A stretch of 64,000 nucleotides of DNA from Crocinitomicaceae bacterium (GTDB taxonomy: Bacteria > Bacteroidota > Bacteroidia > Flavobacteriales_D > Crocinitomicaceae). Both the position numbers and the translations under genes were made by a program. Below, piece by piece: positions 29,997 through 38,017 of the stretch. Below the pieces are notes generated by a model that searched no databases, was not told the origin of the DNA, and saw only the letters and a program-made list of their open reading frames with translations. The stretch spans positions 372,001 to 436,000 of the forward strand of contig JADJEU010000002.1 of assembly GCA_016709005.1 (NCBI GenBank). The letters run 5' to 3'. How positions within the stretch are numbered: position 1 is the stretch's first letter; the number at the start of each line of letters is the position of its first letter.

Positions 29997-30710
29997 ATGC
30001 CACCTAAAAAACGTCGAATTGTTGCCTTAACCGGAGCAGGAATCAGTGCTGAAAGCGGTCTTGGGACGTTCAGAGACAAAGGCGGATTGTGGGATGAGCA
30101 TGATATTAATGAGGTTGCAACACCGGAAGCGTGGAACAAAAATCCAAAACTAGTTCTGGAATTCTACGATAAGCGCCGTGAACTTTGCGTCAAAGCAAAA
30201 CCGAATGAAGCGCATTTTGCCTTGGCCAAACTCGAAAAACATTTCGATGTTCATGTTATCACTCAAAATATCGACGATTTACATGAGCGCGCTGGTTCAA
30301 AAAACATCTTGCATTTACACGGTGAAATTTTAAAAGCCAGGAGTGTCAATGATCCAGAAAAACTTTATCACATTGGAGGTAAACGAATAAAATTGGGCGA
30401 TTTAGCTCCGGACGGACATCAAATGCGCCCGCACGTTGTTTGGTTTGGTGAAGCTGTGCCTAAAATGTACGAAGCTGAAGATATTGTAAGAGAAGCTGAT
30501 ATCTTTATTGTCATTGGAACTTCGCTCAATGTCTATCCAGCTGCTAATTTGATCTACGCAAGCGCAGCTAACATTCCAAAATACATTGTTGACCTCAATG
30601 AGCTGACGAATGTAAAATACAAAAACCTGACCCATCTGAAAGGCAAGGCAAGTGAACGACTGCCTGAATTAGTTGACACTCTAATCAAAGACTTGAACAA
30701 TACAAAATAA
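29997..30710 (+). CDS. cobB: class III Sir2-type NAD-dependent protein deacylase (CobB-like), lacking the zinc cysteines
   Basis: Sirtuins remove acyl groups from lysine using NAD. The 237-residue protein has GAGISAESGLGTFRD (residues 13-27), TQNIDDLHERAG (89-100) and catalytic H108 in HLHGE. Y57 and R60 (FYDKRRE) correspond to the Tyr/Arg pair that allows desuccinylation in CobB/SIRT5-type enzymes. The usual four zinc-ligand cysteines are absent: the only Cys in the protein is C64. The module after H108 (KARSVNDPEKLYHIGG...GHQMRPHVVWFGE) keeps the class III spacing without them. The gene is monocistronic and followed by a strong hairpin. Confidence 0.92.
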   Translation: MPPKKRRIVALTGAGISAESGLGTFRDKGGLWDEHDINEVATPEAWNKNPKLVLEFYDKRRELCVKAKPNEAHFALAKLEKHFDVHVITQNIDDLHERAGSKNILHLHGEILKARSVNDPEKLYHIGGKRIKLGDLAPDGHQMRPHVVWFGEAVPKMYEAEDIVREADIFIVIGTSLNVYPAANLIYASAANIPKYIVDLNELTNVKYKNLTHLKGKASERLPELVDTLIKDLNNTK

Positions 30711-30739
30711 AAAAGGGCCCTCGTAGAAGGCCCTTTTTT
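30709..30739. terminator. bidirectional terminator between convergent genes
   Basis: A 10-bp inverted repeat (aaaaagggcc ... ggccctttttt) with a 9-base loop lies directly after the sirtuin stop and 19 bases from the stop of the convergent T9SS gene. A and T runs flank both sides, so it can act in either direction. Confidence 0.85.
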
Positions 30740-30757
30740 ATTGAAGTATATCTACTA

Positions 30758-31462
30758 TTAGTGCTTTATGATCAACTTTTTAGTCTCAACCAACTCGTTA
30801 TTGCGAATGATTGAATAGAAATAAACACCATTTTGAAGGCTCTCGCAATTGATGTTATTAGAACCTTGAACTACAGTTTGTCTTAAAACTTCTGACCCAA
30901 CCATATTATAAAGTACAAATTTTACTTCACCTGAAATCTCAGGCAATACAAGACTTACCATTCCATTTGCAGGATTTGGATAAAGCTTATAGTCAAATTT
31001 TGTGATTTCGTCAGTACTCACCGTAGTTGTATAATGAATATCAACCGAGTCAATAACTGCTTCGGTTCCATCTAAGATGTAGTAACGAAAATGGGCAGTG
31101 CCAGCAGAACCATTCGCGTTCAACTTTGGCTCAAACAGACTAGAGTCTAGAGCTGGTATAGAAATAAACAAAGGACGTATCCAAGGATCTCCAGTACAAT
31201 TCCAACATAATACATCGTCACACAACTGATCCGTATAACCAGGTGTTGAATCTATGATTACACGTTTCCACTTGTAATTTTGCGCAGTACCGTTTGGGTT
31301 TAATATATGCATGTGCGGATATACTACCGATTCAGTTCCGACTACAAAAACAGTGTCGCCATTATAACTTACCATAGGATCATTGTCCAAATGGATAACA
31401 ACTTGCCCAAACGAAAAAGAGGCTAGTAAAACGGCACCAATCAAAGTAAAAAATTTATTCAT
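30758..31462 (-). CDS. small secreted protein with T9SS type A sorting domain
   Basis: The ATG at 31462 is chosen over one seven codons upstream because it directly precedes the signal peptide (MNKFFTLIGAVLLASFSFGQ). The mature part, about 140 residues, is a beta-rich domain with a Cys-rich patch (CDDVLCWNCTGD, near 78-89 of the chosen frame). The C-terminal type A sorting domain starts at KLYPNPANGMVSL and ends with the basic tail ETKKLIIKH. It should be exported through the T9SS. The N-terminal domain is not recognised. It has a -7 box at 31494 and the shared terminator at 30709. Confidence 0.85.
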   Translation of the reverse strand: MNKFFTLIGAVLLASFSFGQVVIHLDNDPMVSYNGDTVFVVGTESVVYPHMHILNPNGTAQNYKWKRVIIDSTPGYTDQLCDDVLCWNCTGDPWIRPLFISIPALDSSLFEPKLNANGSAGTAHFRYYILDGTEAVIDSVDIHYTTTVSTDEITKFDYKLYPNPANGMVSLVLPEISGEVKFVLYNMVGSEVLRQTVVQGSNNINCESLQNGVYFYSIIRNNELVETKKLIIKH

Positions 31463-31493
31463 AAAATGTATTTTAAGTTGCAAGCGTATTAGT

Positions 31494-31501
31494 CAAATTT
31501 A
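31494..31501 (-). promoter_or_regulatory. -7 box (TAAATTTG) for the small T9SS type A gene
   Basis: The minus strand reads TAAATTTG, 31 bases before the chosen ATG at 31462. It is divergent from the box at 31612. Confidence 0.5.
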
Positions 31502-31611
31502 GGTAAAATATTAATACCCTATCCAATTATACCCCAAAGTTTAAAGGGACGGTACTAAGTAGGATTCCAATTTTCGGGCCAAGTATTTATCAAAGGCTGA
31601 ATATTTATCTC

Positions 31612-31619
31612 TAAATTTG
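31612..31619 (+). promoter_or_regulatory. -7 box (TAAATTTG) for the secreted redoxin gene
   Basis: The sequence matches TAnnTTTG and ends 48 bases before the ATG at 31668. An upstream start at 31617 would overlap this box, which supports the downstream ATG. Confidence 0.5.
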
Positions 31620-31667
31620 GTCATAGGATCATCTTACAATACATTATTAACCTTAATTAAGTTACAA

Positions 31668-33299
31668 ATGAAAAAACTTATACTTTCTGCGCTGGCCCTT
31701 GGGTCAATATTAGGCGCAAACTCTCAGGTCATCATGAATGAGACTTTTACGAGTGGTGCTACCGCTACTACTACTATCCCCAATTGGACCAGCATAAACG
31801 GAGATGGACTTACAACAAACTCCACCTCTTTGCCAAATGGTTTTTATATTCAAAACAACGTAGCAGGTAATCAATCCTGGAACTCTAGCTCAAGCGCGCA
31901 GTCTGATGACTGGTTGATTCATACTGCGGCATTTGCAATTCCAGTTTCAGCTGGGCCTACAGTTCTGACATGGGAAGGTACTTCCTATGAGGCAACCTAC
32001 CTGGAAGATTATGAAGTAAGACTATCAACAGTTGGTAATACACCAGCAGATTTTAACGCAGGTACTTTGTTACTTGATGTTAATAGCGAACCATTTGCCT
32101 GGACTAGTCACTCAGTAGACTTGTCAGTATATGAAGGACAAAGTATTTACATTGCTTTTCACGTGAATTCAATAGATGAAAACATTTTGTGGTTAGATAA
32201 TGTCGTGCTTGCTCAACCATTGGCAAATGACATGAAGGTGACTGACGTCGCTATCAATAACAGATTAGAAGGGAATAAAAACTTTACAGTTACTTGTACG
32301 AACAACGGGTACACACCTGTAACCGCTTTCGACCTTGAATGGTCATTTGATGGAAGTACACCAGTTACAATCAATGTGAGTTCAGTTAATTTGGCTTATG
32401 GAGAGTCTCATGATGTAGTGATTCCAGTAATTAATGGTGTTCTTGCAGGTAATAAAACCTTCAACGCAGAAATTACAACTTCTGACATGGATAATACGAA
32501 TAATGTTTTGTCAGAAGACTTCCTAATAGATGTTACTGTTCCTAGCTTTACACAAGTTGATAGCGATGGAAATTCATTTGATCTATACACAGCTCTTTCT
32601 AGCGGACAAGCAATCGTAATAGATTTTATGGCATCGTGGTGTGGACCTTGCCAGTCATCAACGCCAGAATTAGCAGAACTAATCGTCAACAATGGTTCTG
32701 GAAACGGTCCGTTGCAAGCTTTGGCAATTACAATTGAGCCAACTGACAACACAAATGCAATCATGAATGGTTTAGGTTGGGCTGCACCATTTGCTGAATA
32801 TCCTAGATTTAAATTCGAAGCTTCACATGATTATTTATATGATTGGTATGAGAATGAACTTGGATTAGGATCTGGTGGAATTCCTTTCTTTGTTATGATT
32901 TGCCCAAATATTGCTGACCCTGGACATAGCACAATCGTTAAATCTGATGTTGGTTTTAGTACTGGAATGTTTGATGCTTATGAAACTGCACAGCAAGCAT
33001 GCCCGACAGCGTATTTAAGTGATGGTTTGATCACAATACCTGCGGACTTCACTTTCAGTGTTTATCCAAACCCTTCAACTGACTTCGCTAATGTTGAATT
33101 TACATTAACTACAACTTCCAACGTTCAAGTTGAAGTTGTTAATACACTTGGCCAAATTGTTTACTCAAATAACCTTGGGGATATTACAGGAACAAACAAA
33201 GTTCAGATCAATACAGCAGATCTTGAAAGTGGTTTGTACATGGTTAACATTATTGTAGATGGAACTTTAACTACTGAGCGTCTTTCAGTAGCAAAATAA
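31668..33299 (+). CDS. T9SS-exported modular protein with cleaved-adhesin, CARDB-like and thioredoxin (WCGPC) domains
   Basis: The ATG at 31668 opens directly on a signal peptide (MKKLILSALALGSILGANSQ); an in-frame codon 51 bases upstream would precede it with a non-signal stretch. Residues about 20-185 form a choice-of-anchor J/cleaved-adhesin domain (QSDDWLIHTAAFAIP). About 186-285 looks like a CARDB/Ig-like domain. About 290-450 is a thioredoxin-fold domain with an intact W324-CGPC active site and IPFFVMICP near the cis-Pro position. From about 463 a type A sorting domain follows (VYPNPSTDFANVEF, ending ERLSVAK). A dithiol active site on a protein sorted to the cell surface suggests extracellular thiol chemistry (inference). 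A terminator follows at 33317, so it is separate from the TlpA gene behind it. Confidence 0.88.
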   Translation: MKKLILSALALGSILGANSQVIMNETFTSGATATTTIPNWTSINGDGLTTNSTSLPNGFYIQNNVAGNQSWNSSSSAQSDDWLIHTAAFAIPVSAGPTVLTWEGTSYEATYLEDYEVRLSTVGNTPADFNAGTLLLDVNSEPFAWTSHSVDLSVYEGQSIYIAFHVNSIDENILWLDNVVLAQPLANDMKVTDVAINNRLEGNKNFTVTCTNNGYTPVTAFDLEWSFDGSTPVTINVSSVNLAYGESHDVVIPVINGVLAGNKTFNAEITTSDMDNTNNVLSEDFLIDVTVPSFTQVDSDGNSFDLYTALSSGQAIVIDFMASWCGPCQSSTPELAELIVNNGSGNGPLQALAITIEPTDNTNAIMNGLGWAAPFAEYPRFKFEASHDYLYDWYENELGLGSGGIPFFVMICPNIADPGHSTIVKSDVGFSTGMFDAYETAQQACPTAYLSDGLITIPADFTFSVYPNPSTDFANVEFTLTTTSNVQVEVVNTLGQIVYSNNLGDITGTNKVQINTADLESGLYMVNIIVDGTLTTERLSVAK

Positions 33300-33316
33300 T
33301 ACCGCGTTCGTTCATT

Positions 33317-33350
33317 AAAAACCCTGTAGCTCGCTACAGGGTTTTTTTTT
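33317..33350 (+). terminator. rho-independent terminator after the secreted redoxin gene
   Basis: The hairpin accctgtag / ctacagggt (33321-33329, 33334-33342) has a 4-base loop and is followed by a run of nine T. It begins 18 bases after the stop. Confidence 0.9.
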
Positions 33351-33486
33351 GTCATGATGCCACACAATTCAGGAATCCAACGATAATCAAATCAATGATT
33401 CCAGACAACACTAGAAAAAAACTATATTTACCTTCAAGAATATTTTGGTCTGTTTTTTGCCTTACCATTATTAAACAAGTAAAATC

Positions 33487-34002
33487 ATGAAAAAACTTTT
33501 CTTAATACCAATTGCGGCAGTTGCCTTATTCGCATTCTCACCAACCGTTTCGGACGAAACTACCGGAGGCAAAAAAATTCCATCTGTCAATATTAAAGAC
33601 ATGGCAGGTAACCCGATTAACACAGCAGAGGTTTCAAATGACGGCAATCCAATCGTCATTTCATTCTGGGCAACCTGGTGCAAACCATGTAAACTTGAAT
33701 TAAATACAATTGCAGAGGAATATGACACCTGGCAAGAAGAAACAGGTGTAAAATTAGTTGCCGTTTCGGTCGATGACCAAAAAACAACGAATACAGTCGA
33801 ACCTGTAGTTAACGCGGCTGGCTGGGAGTATGACATCTGGATGGATCCAAACGGTGAATTTAAAAGGGCACTTGGAGTTAACTTTGTTCCTCACACTTTT
33901 TTAATTGATGGCGAGGGTAATATTGTTTACTCTCACAATAATTTTGTTCCTGGTGATGAAGAGATACTTTATCAACATGTAAAAGAAATAAGCAAAAAAT
34001 AA
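33487..34002 (+). CDS. TlpA-like periplasmic thiol:disulfide oxidoreductase
   Basis: This 171-residue protein has an N-terminal hydrophobic segment (KKLFLIPIAAVALFAFSPTVS) that acts as a signal peptide or anchor. A TlpA/ResA-type thioredoxin fold follows. The active site is W64-CKPC (C65, C68) in SFWATWCKPCKLE, and the cis-Pro segment is VNFVPHTFLID near 137. Proteins of this type reduce or isomerise disulfides in the envelope. It is the first gene of a close run: 45 bases to the DUF6029 gene, then 5 bases to the Omp28 gene. Two of the three encoded proteins carry CxxC. Confidence 0.9.
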   Translation: MKKLFLIPIAAVALFAFSPTVSDETTGGKKIPSVNIKDMAGNPINTAEVSNDGNPIVISFWATWCKPCKLELNTIAEEYDTWQEETGVKLVAVSVDDQKTTNTVEPVVNAAGWEYDIWMDPNGEFKRALGVNFVPHTFLIDGEGNIVYSHNNFVPGDEEILYQHVKEISKK

Positions 34003-34047
34003 AGGATTCCCAAAATCCAACCCAAACATTACAATTAGTCTTATTCA

Positions 34048-35728
34048 ATGAGAAAACTTTTACTGCTATTAACCGCAGGTTGTTTTTCAGCACACGCACA
34101 GCAACTCGGTCCCAACGTTTCAGGCAATGTTGAATCTACTTTTCAATATCTCAATGCAGATACTTTGATCGGTGCTAATCAACCAGCCGAAAAAACGGTA
34201 CTTAAATAATTATGCCCTGATCAATTATTCATTGAAGGATTTCAGAGCAGGTGTCAGATTTGAATCTTATTTGCCACATCTCCCCGGATATCCAGATCGT
34301 TTTTCTGGAACAGGAATTGGATATCGGTATGCAGGTTATTATACAGAAATTCTTGACTTCACCGTTGGTAATTTTTACGAACAGTTTGGAAATGGAATGC
34401 TTTTTCGTTCTTACGAGCAAAGACAACTAGGTCTTGATAATGCGATGGATGGTCTGTGTCTGAAATTCAGACCAACTGCAGGAGTTGAGATAAAAGCAGT
34501 TTATGGTAAAATGCGCTATAATTTTGACAATGGGCATCTTGTGAATTCAGATGGATTAGTAAGGGGGTTTGATGCTGCTATTGATTTTGGAAACTTCTAC
34601 AACCTGTTGGCTGATTCTAAATTTAAGCTTGTTATTGGCGGTAGTTTCGTAAGCAAATATCAGAAAGCAACGAATCCAGCTTATATAATGCCACAAAATG
34701 TCGGTTCATATGGTGGACGTATCGATATGAAATATGGCAAATTCTTCCTGACCGGTGAGCATGTTATCAAAGAAAACGATCCTTCGTTTGACAATAAGTA
34801 CATATTTAATAACGGGCACGGGACGTTTGTCACGCTAGGTTATACCCAAAAAGGATTAGGAATTATTCTTTATGCAAAGTCGATTGACAACATGAGTTTC
34901 AGAACAGATCCTAATGCATCTTTGACAGATTTGAATATCAATTTCCTTCCAGCGTTGACAAAGTCACATACAGAAAACTTAGCGGCTACTTTATACCCTT
35001 ATGCAACTCAGCCTGTCGGAGAAGTTGCATTTCAGGGAGACGTTTTTTATAAAATTGCAAAGGGCACTAAACTAGGTGGTCCATACGGCACAGAGATTAA
35101 TGTAAATTTCGCCACTTCCTATCGCCCTGTCAGACACACGTCTGGCATCAATCCGGCAGATTCAACCGGTGTAACCTACAAAACAAACCTCTTTGATAAA
35201 AGCGACAGCTTGTATTACCGCGATTTTAATATCGAAATCAAACGTACCCTGAACAAAAAATGGAAAGTTGGAGCCAAATATTTTCACTTTGACTTCAATA
35301 ACGATGTGAACCTTGTATCGAAAGAATCACATGGTATGATCAATTGTAATATTGCTGTTCTTGATGTGCAATATAAGATCAATAAAAAACACTCTATTCG
35401 CGCAGAATTTCAGGGACTGTGGACAAGAAATGAAACCGTTAACGGTGTCACAGCTAAACAAGACAAAGGTGATTGGGCTACTGTCTTGATTGAATACAAC
35501 ATCTCACCAAAATTCTACTTTGCAGTAATGGACCAGTACAATTATGGAAATCCGATTGAATCAAAAAGAATACATTACTTAATCGGTACAGCAGGATACA
35601 TTTTTGGTGCAAGCCGCATCTCAGTTCTTTACGGAAAGCAACGTGAAGGTATATTCTGTATAGGCGGCGTTTGCCGCGCAGTGCCAGCAACAAATGGATT
35701 GACAATTACATTCACTACTAGTTTCTAA
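34048..35728 (+). CDS. DUF6029-family outer-membrane protein, interrupted by a frameshift in a six-A run
   Basis: Translation from the ATG at 34048 gives a good signal peptide (MRKLLLLLTAGCFSAHAQQ) and the start of a family-like domain (VSGNVESTFQYLNADTLIG). It then stops at 34207-34209 in this frame. The rest of the protein continues in the next frame (RYLNNYALINYSLKDF...) to 35728. Removing one A from the run at 34190-34195 joins the two parts cleanly (QPAEK-RYLNNYALINYS). The body is beta-rich, with motifs known in DUF6029 proteins (VGNFYEQFGNGMLFRSYEQR, AVYGKMRY), suggesting an outer-membrane barrel. The protein starting at the in-frame GTG at 34172 would lack a signal peptide. Either the base is a sequencing error or the gene is recently broken; the uninterrupted 510-codon remainder favours error or very recent change. 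Confidence 0.8.
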
Positions 35729-35733
35729 GTTGT

Positions 35734-36663
35734 ATGATCAATAAATGGAATTACATTTTTTTTGCCGCTTTATCATTCTCTCTTACTTCTTGTGATAAAG
35801 TTGAAAACCCGATTAAGCCGGCTGTGTTGCTTGACACTACCATTTACCCGGGTAACTGGGATGATTACCCCGGGCCTGTCTTTACTCAAAATACGAATAC
35901 GCTTCGAAACGTATTGCTGGAAGATTACACAGGACATCGTTGCCCAAACTGTCCAGAAGCAGCAGCGGTTGCGGCAGACCTAGAGGCTGGAAATCCAAGC
36001 CGGGTATTTGTTGCATCCATCCATGCAGGTCCAGGCGGATTAACAAGTTTTCAGCAACTGGCTTCTGATTGTGGATTAGCATCTAATCCAACAAACGAAT
36101 ATTGTACTGAATTCTTTAATACTGAAAGTTTAGCCTATGGTGCCGAATTCCAAACTGGATTTGGCTTCTTTGGCAATCCGCAAGGCAACATAAATCGTAT
36201 CTCGTTTGATGGATCAACTATGTTTCAATTTTCAAATGAATGGAATACAAGAGTCTCGGAAGTATTAACTGCGAATGATCTCAAAGTAAATATTCAGGCT
36301 CAGACAAATTATTATGCCGAAACAAATGGATTCTATTTACACGTAGAAACCGAATTCCTGCAAGATTTAGCCGGAGAATATAACCTGAGCGTATACCTGA
36401 TCGAGAATTCTGTTGTCGATTTTCAGGATAGTCTAGGTAATGTGTTAGAAGATTATCATCATCACAATGTATTCAGAGGATGTCTTGACGGCCTTGCCTG
36501 GGGACAAAGTATTCCTGGCGATCATACAACCGGCGAGAAAAAATATTTTGACTATTCTTATTCTTTGCCCACCGGCACAACCAATGGCGACTATCATTTA
36601 CTGATTTACGTTCATGATGTTGAAACCTATGAAATACTTCAAGTAATTAAACAGGATCTTTAG
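35734..36663 (+). CDS. Omp28-related lipoprotein with CPNC motif
   Basis: This 309-residue lipoprotein has signal peptide MINKWNYIFFAALSFSLTSC and lipidated C20. The Omp28 domain begins LLEDYTGHRCPNCPEAA. It has a thioredoxin-like fold with C70-PNC73, located where thioredoxins have their CxxC. FGNPQGNINRI and FRGCLDG are typical later motifs. Omp28 was described as an outer-membrane protein of Porphyromonas; its biochemical role is not settled. The start codon lies 5 bases after the DUF6029 stop, so the two are almost surely co-transcribed with the TlpA-like gene upstream. No strong terminator is seen after it. Confidence 0.88.
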   Translation: MINKWNYIFFAALSFSLTSCDKVENPIKPAVLLDTTIYPGNWDDYPGPVFTQNTNTLRNVLLEDYTGHRCPNCPEAAAVAADLEAGNPSRVFVASIHAGPGGLTSFQQLASDCGLASNPTNEYCTEFFNTESLAYGAEFQTGFGFFGNPQGNINRISFDGSTMFQFSNEWNTRVSEVLTANDLKVNIQAQTNYYAETNGFYLHVETEFLQDLAGEYNLSVYLIENSVVDFQDSLGNVLEDYHHHNVFRGCLDGLAWGQSIPGDHTTGEKKYFDYSYSLPTGTTNGDYHLLIYVHDVETYEILQVIKQDL

Positions 36664-36859
36664 AATTTTGATGGTCTGATTTTTTCATGTCTTCTTGGAC
36701 ATTTTAGGGAATTTTTGTAATTTCTCCACAATAATGTGTTGTCATAGCCGTCTTACAAGACAAGAATATGAAAAGTAAATTGTGAAAAAATTCATCGGAT
36801 AAAAAATTTGTTTTGTCGTGCATTTTTTTAATTTTATCTAACACAAACTAAAATTGCCT

Positions 36860-37045
36860 ATGTTGGAATTATGCAAGGAGATACTCACAAAGGTTAGTTT
36901 TGACCGGTTACTGTTCCAGAAAGAGTTAAACAAAGCTCTTAAATGGTTGCAGTCAGAAGAGTTGGAGGGATTTAGAGAATGGTGCCTCTCTACTTTTGGA
37001 AAGAAGTATCCAGACATCTTAAAGAGCGCATTCAGACGTTCTTAA
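36860..37045 (+). CDS. small conserved protein of unknown function (61 aa)
   Basis: The ATG at 36860 (MLELCKEILTKVSFD...) is preferred over a TTG two codons upstream. The 61-residue product is charged and probably all-helical, with ALKWLQSEELEGFREWC as its most distinctive part. From memory, proteins of this shape (MLELCK..., VSFDR.LF.KEL, KWL..EE) occur widely in Flavobacteriales, with no assigned role. There is no signal peptide, so it is cytoplasmic. A terminator follows directly, so it is monocistronic. A real gene is likely from this resemblance and the hairpin. Confidence 0.7.
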   Translation: MLELCKEILTKVSFDRLLFQKELNKALKWLQSEELEGFREWCLSTFGKKYPDILKSAFRRS

Positions 37046-37068
37046 ACTTAAAAAAATCAAAAATAGTG

Positions 37069-37101
37069 AATGGGAATCGAGAGGTTCCCATTATTTTTTT
37101 T
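37069..37101. terminator. terminator shared by the 61-aa gene and queG
   Basis: An 8-bp inverted repeat (aatgggaa at 37069-37076, ttcccatt at 37085-37092) is followed by T8 on the plus strand. On the minus strand a T-rich stretch also follows. It overlaps the last codons of queG. Confidence 0.75.
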
Positions 37102-38017
37102 CAGAATCCAGGAATTGAATGTTTCTGATCAACCCTTCATACTTTGCGCGTTTAATTGGTGAGAATTTGAAAAAATTCTTAAACTGATCTTCAGTAAGAC
37201 TTGACAAAACATCAACATTCATTGCCGCGTTTGGCTCAAATGAACTTTCATTTGTCGGAGTTGCAAAGCTGTTCCACGGACAAACATCTTGACATACATC
37301 ACAACCATAAACCCAATTTTGCATTTTGCCGGCAAATTCAATAGGTATAAACTGATCCTTTAACTCAATTGTCAAATAGGAAATACACTTCGAGCCATCT
37401 ACAATGTAGGGTTGCACAATCGCCTCTGTAGGACAGGCATCAATGCATCTCGTACAGGTTCCGCAGTGATCCGTTGTAGAACCATCATAATCAAGTTCTA
37501 AATCCAGAATAATCTCCCCTAAAAAATAGAATGACCCAACTTTCTGTGTGATAAGATTTCCGTTTTTTCCAATCCATCCGAGTCCAGCTTTTTTTGCCCA
37601 AGCCTTCTCCAAAACCGGTGCTGAATCAGTAAAAGATCGAATGCTCAAATCTCCAACAAGCCCTTTGATAAATTCGGTCAAGCATGAAAGTTTTTCTTTG
37701 ATGACGAGGTGATAATCTTCACCGTATGCGTACTTGGAAATTTTGAGTCTTTCGTTTTTGAAAATGTCTTCTTTAGGAAAATAATTCAAGAGCACAGAAA
37801 CCACAGACTTTGCACCGTCAACCAACAAAGCAGGATTCAATCGTTTATCAAAATGATTTTCCATGTAATGCATTTTGCCATGCATTCCATTTTTAAGCCA
37901 GCGTTCTAAATATGCCGCCTCACTTTCCAAAAACTCAACTTTCGAAATTCCACAAGAAAAAAAACCAAGCTCCTGAGCCTTTTTTTTTATTTGAATTGTG
38001 ATATCTGATTTACGCAT
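37091..38017 (-). CDS. queG: epoxyqueuosine reductase QueG
   Basis: QueG performs the last step of queuosine formation, reducing epoxyqueuosine in tRNA to queuosine with a cobalamin cofactor and two [4Fe-4S] clusters. The 308 residues contain D131 (SFTDSAPVLEKAWA), which matches the proposed proton donor. The ferredoxin-like cluster residues are C185, C188, C191 and C195 (CGTCTRCIDAC), C211, and C239, C242 and C246 (GCDVCQDVCPWN). The C-terminal HEAT-like extension of some family members is absent, which is common. Its start overlaps the ruvB stop by one base (TAATG), so it is translationally coupled to ruvB. Confidence 0.95.
   Translation of the reverse strand: MRKSDITIQIKKKAQELGFFSCGISKVEFLESEAAYLERWLKNGMHGKMHYMENHFDKRLNPALLVDGAKSVVSVLLNYFPKEDIFKNERLKISKYAYGEDYHLVIKEKLSCLTEFIKGLVGDLSIRSFTDSAPVLEKAWAKKAGLGWIGKNGNLITQKVGSFYFLGEIILDLELDYDGSTTDHCGTCTRCIDACPTEAIVQPYIVDGSKCISYLTIELKDQFIPIEFAGKMQNWVYGCDVCQDVCPWNSFATPTNESSFEPNAAMNVDVLSSLTEDQFKNFFKFSPIKRAKYEGLIRNIQFLDSEKK

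Noticed and set aside
34190..34196. AAAAAAC heptamer resembling a -1 slippery site at the DUF6029 break
   Set aside because: The codon phase is wrong for X XXY YYZ slippage, and the break needs a +1 (or -2) shift, not -1.
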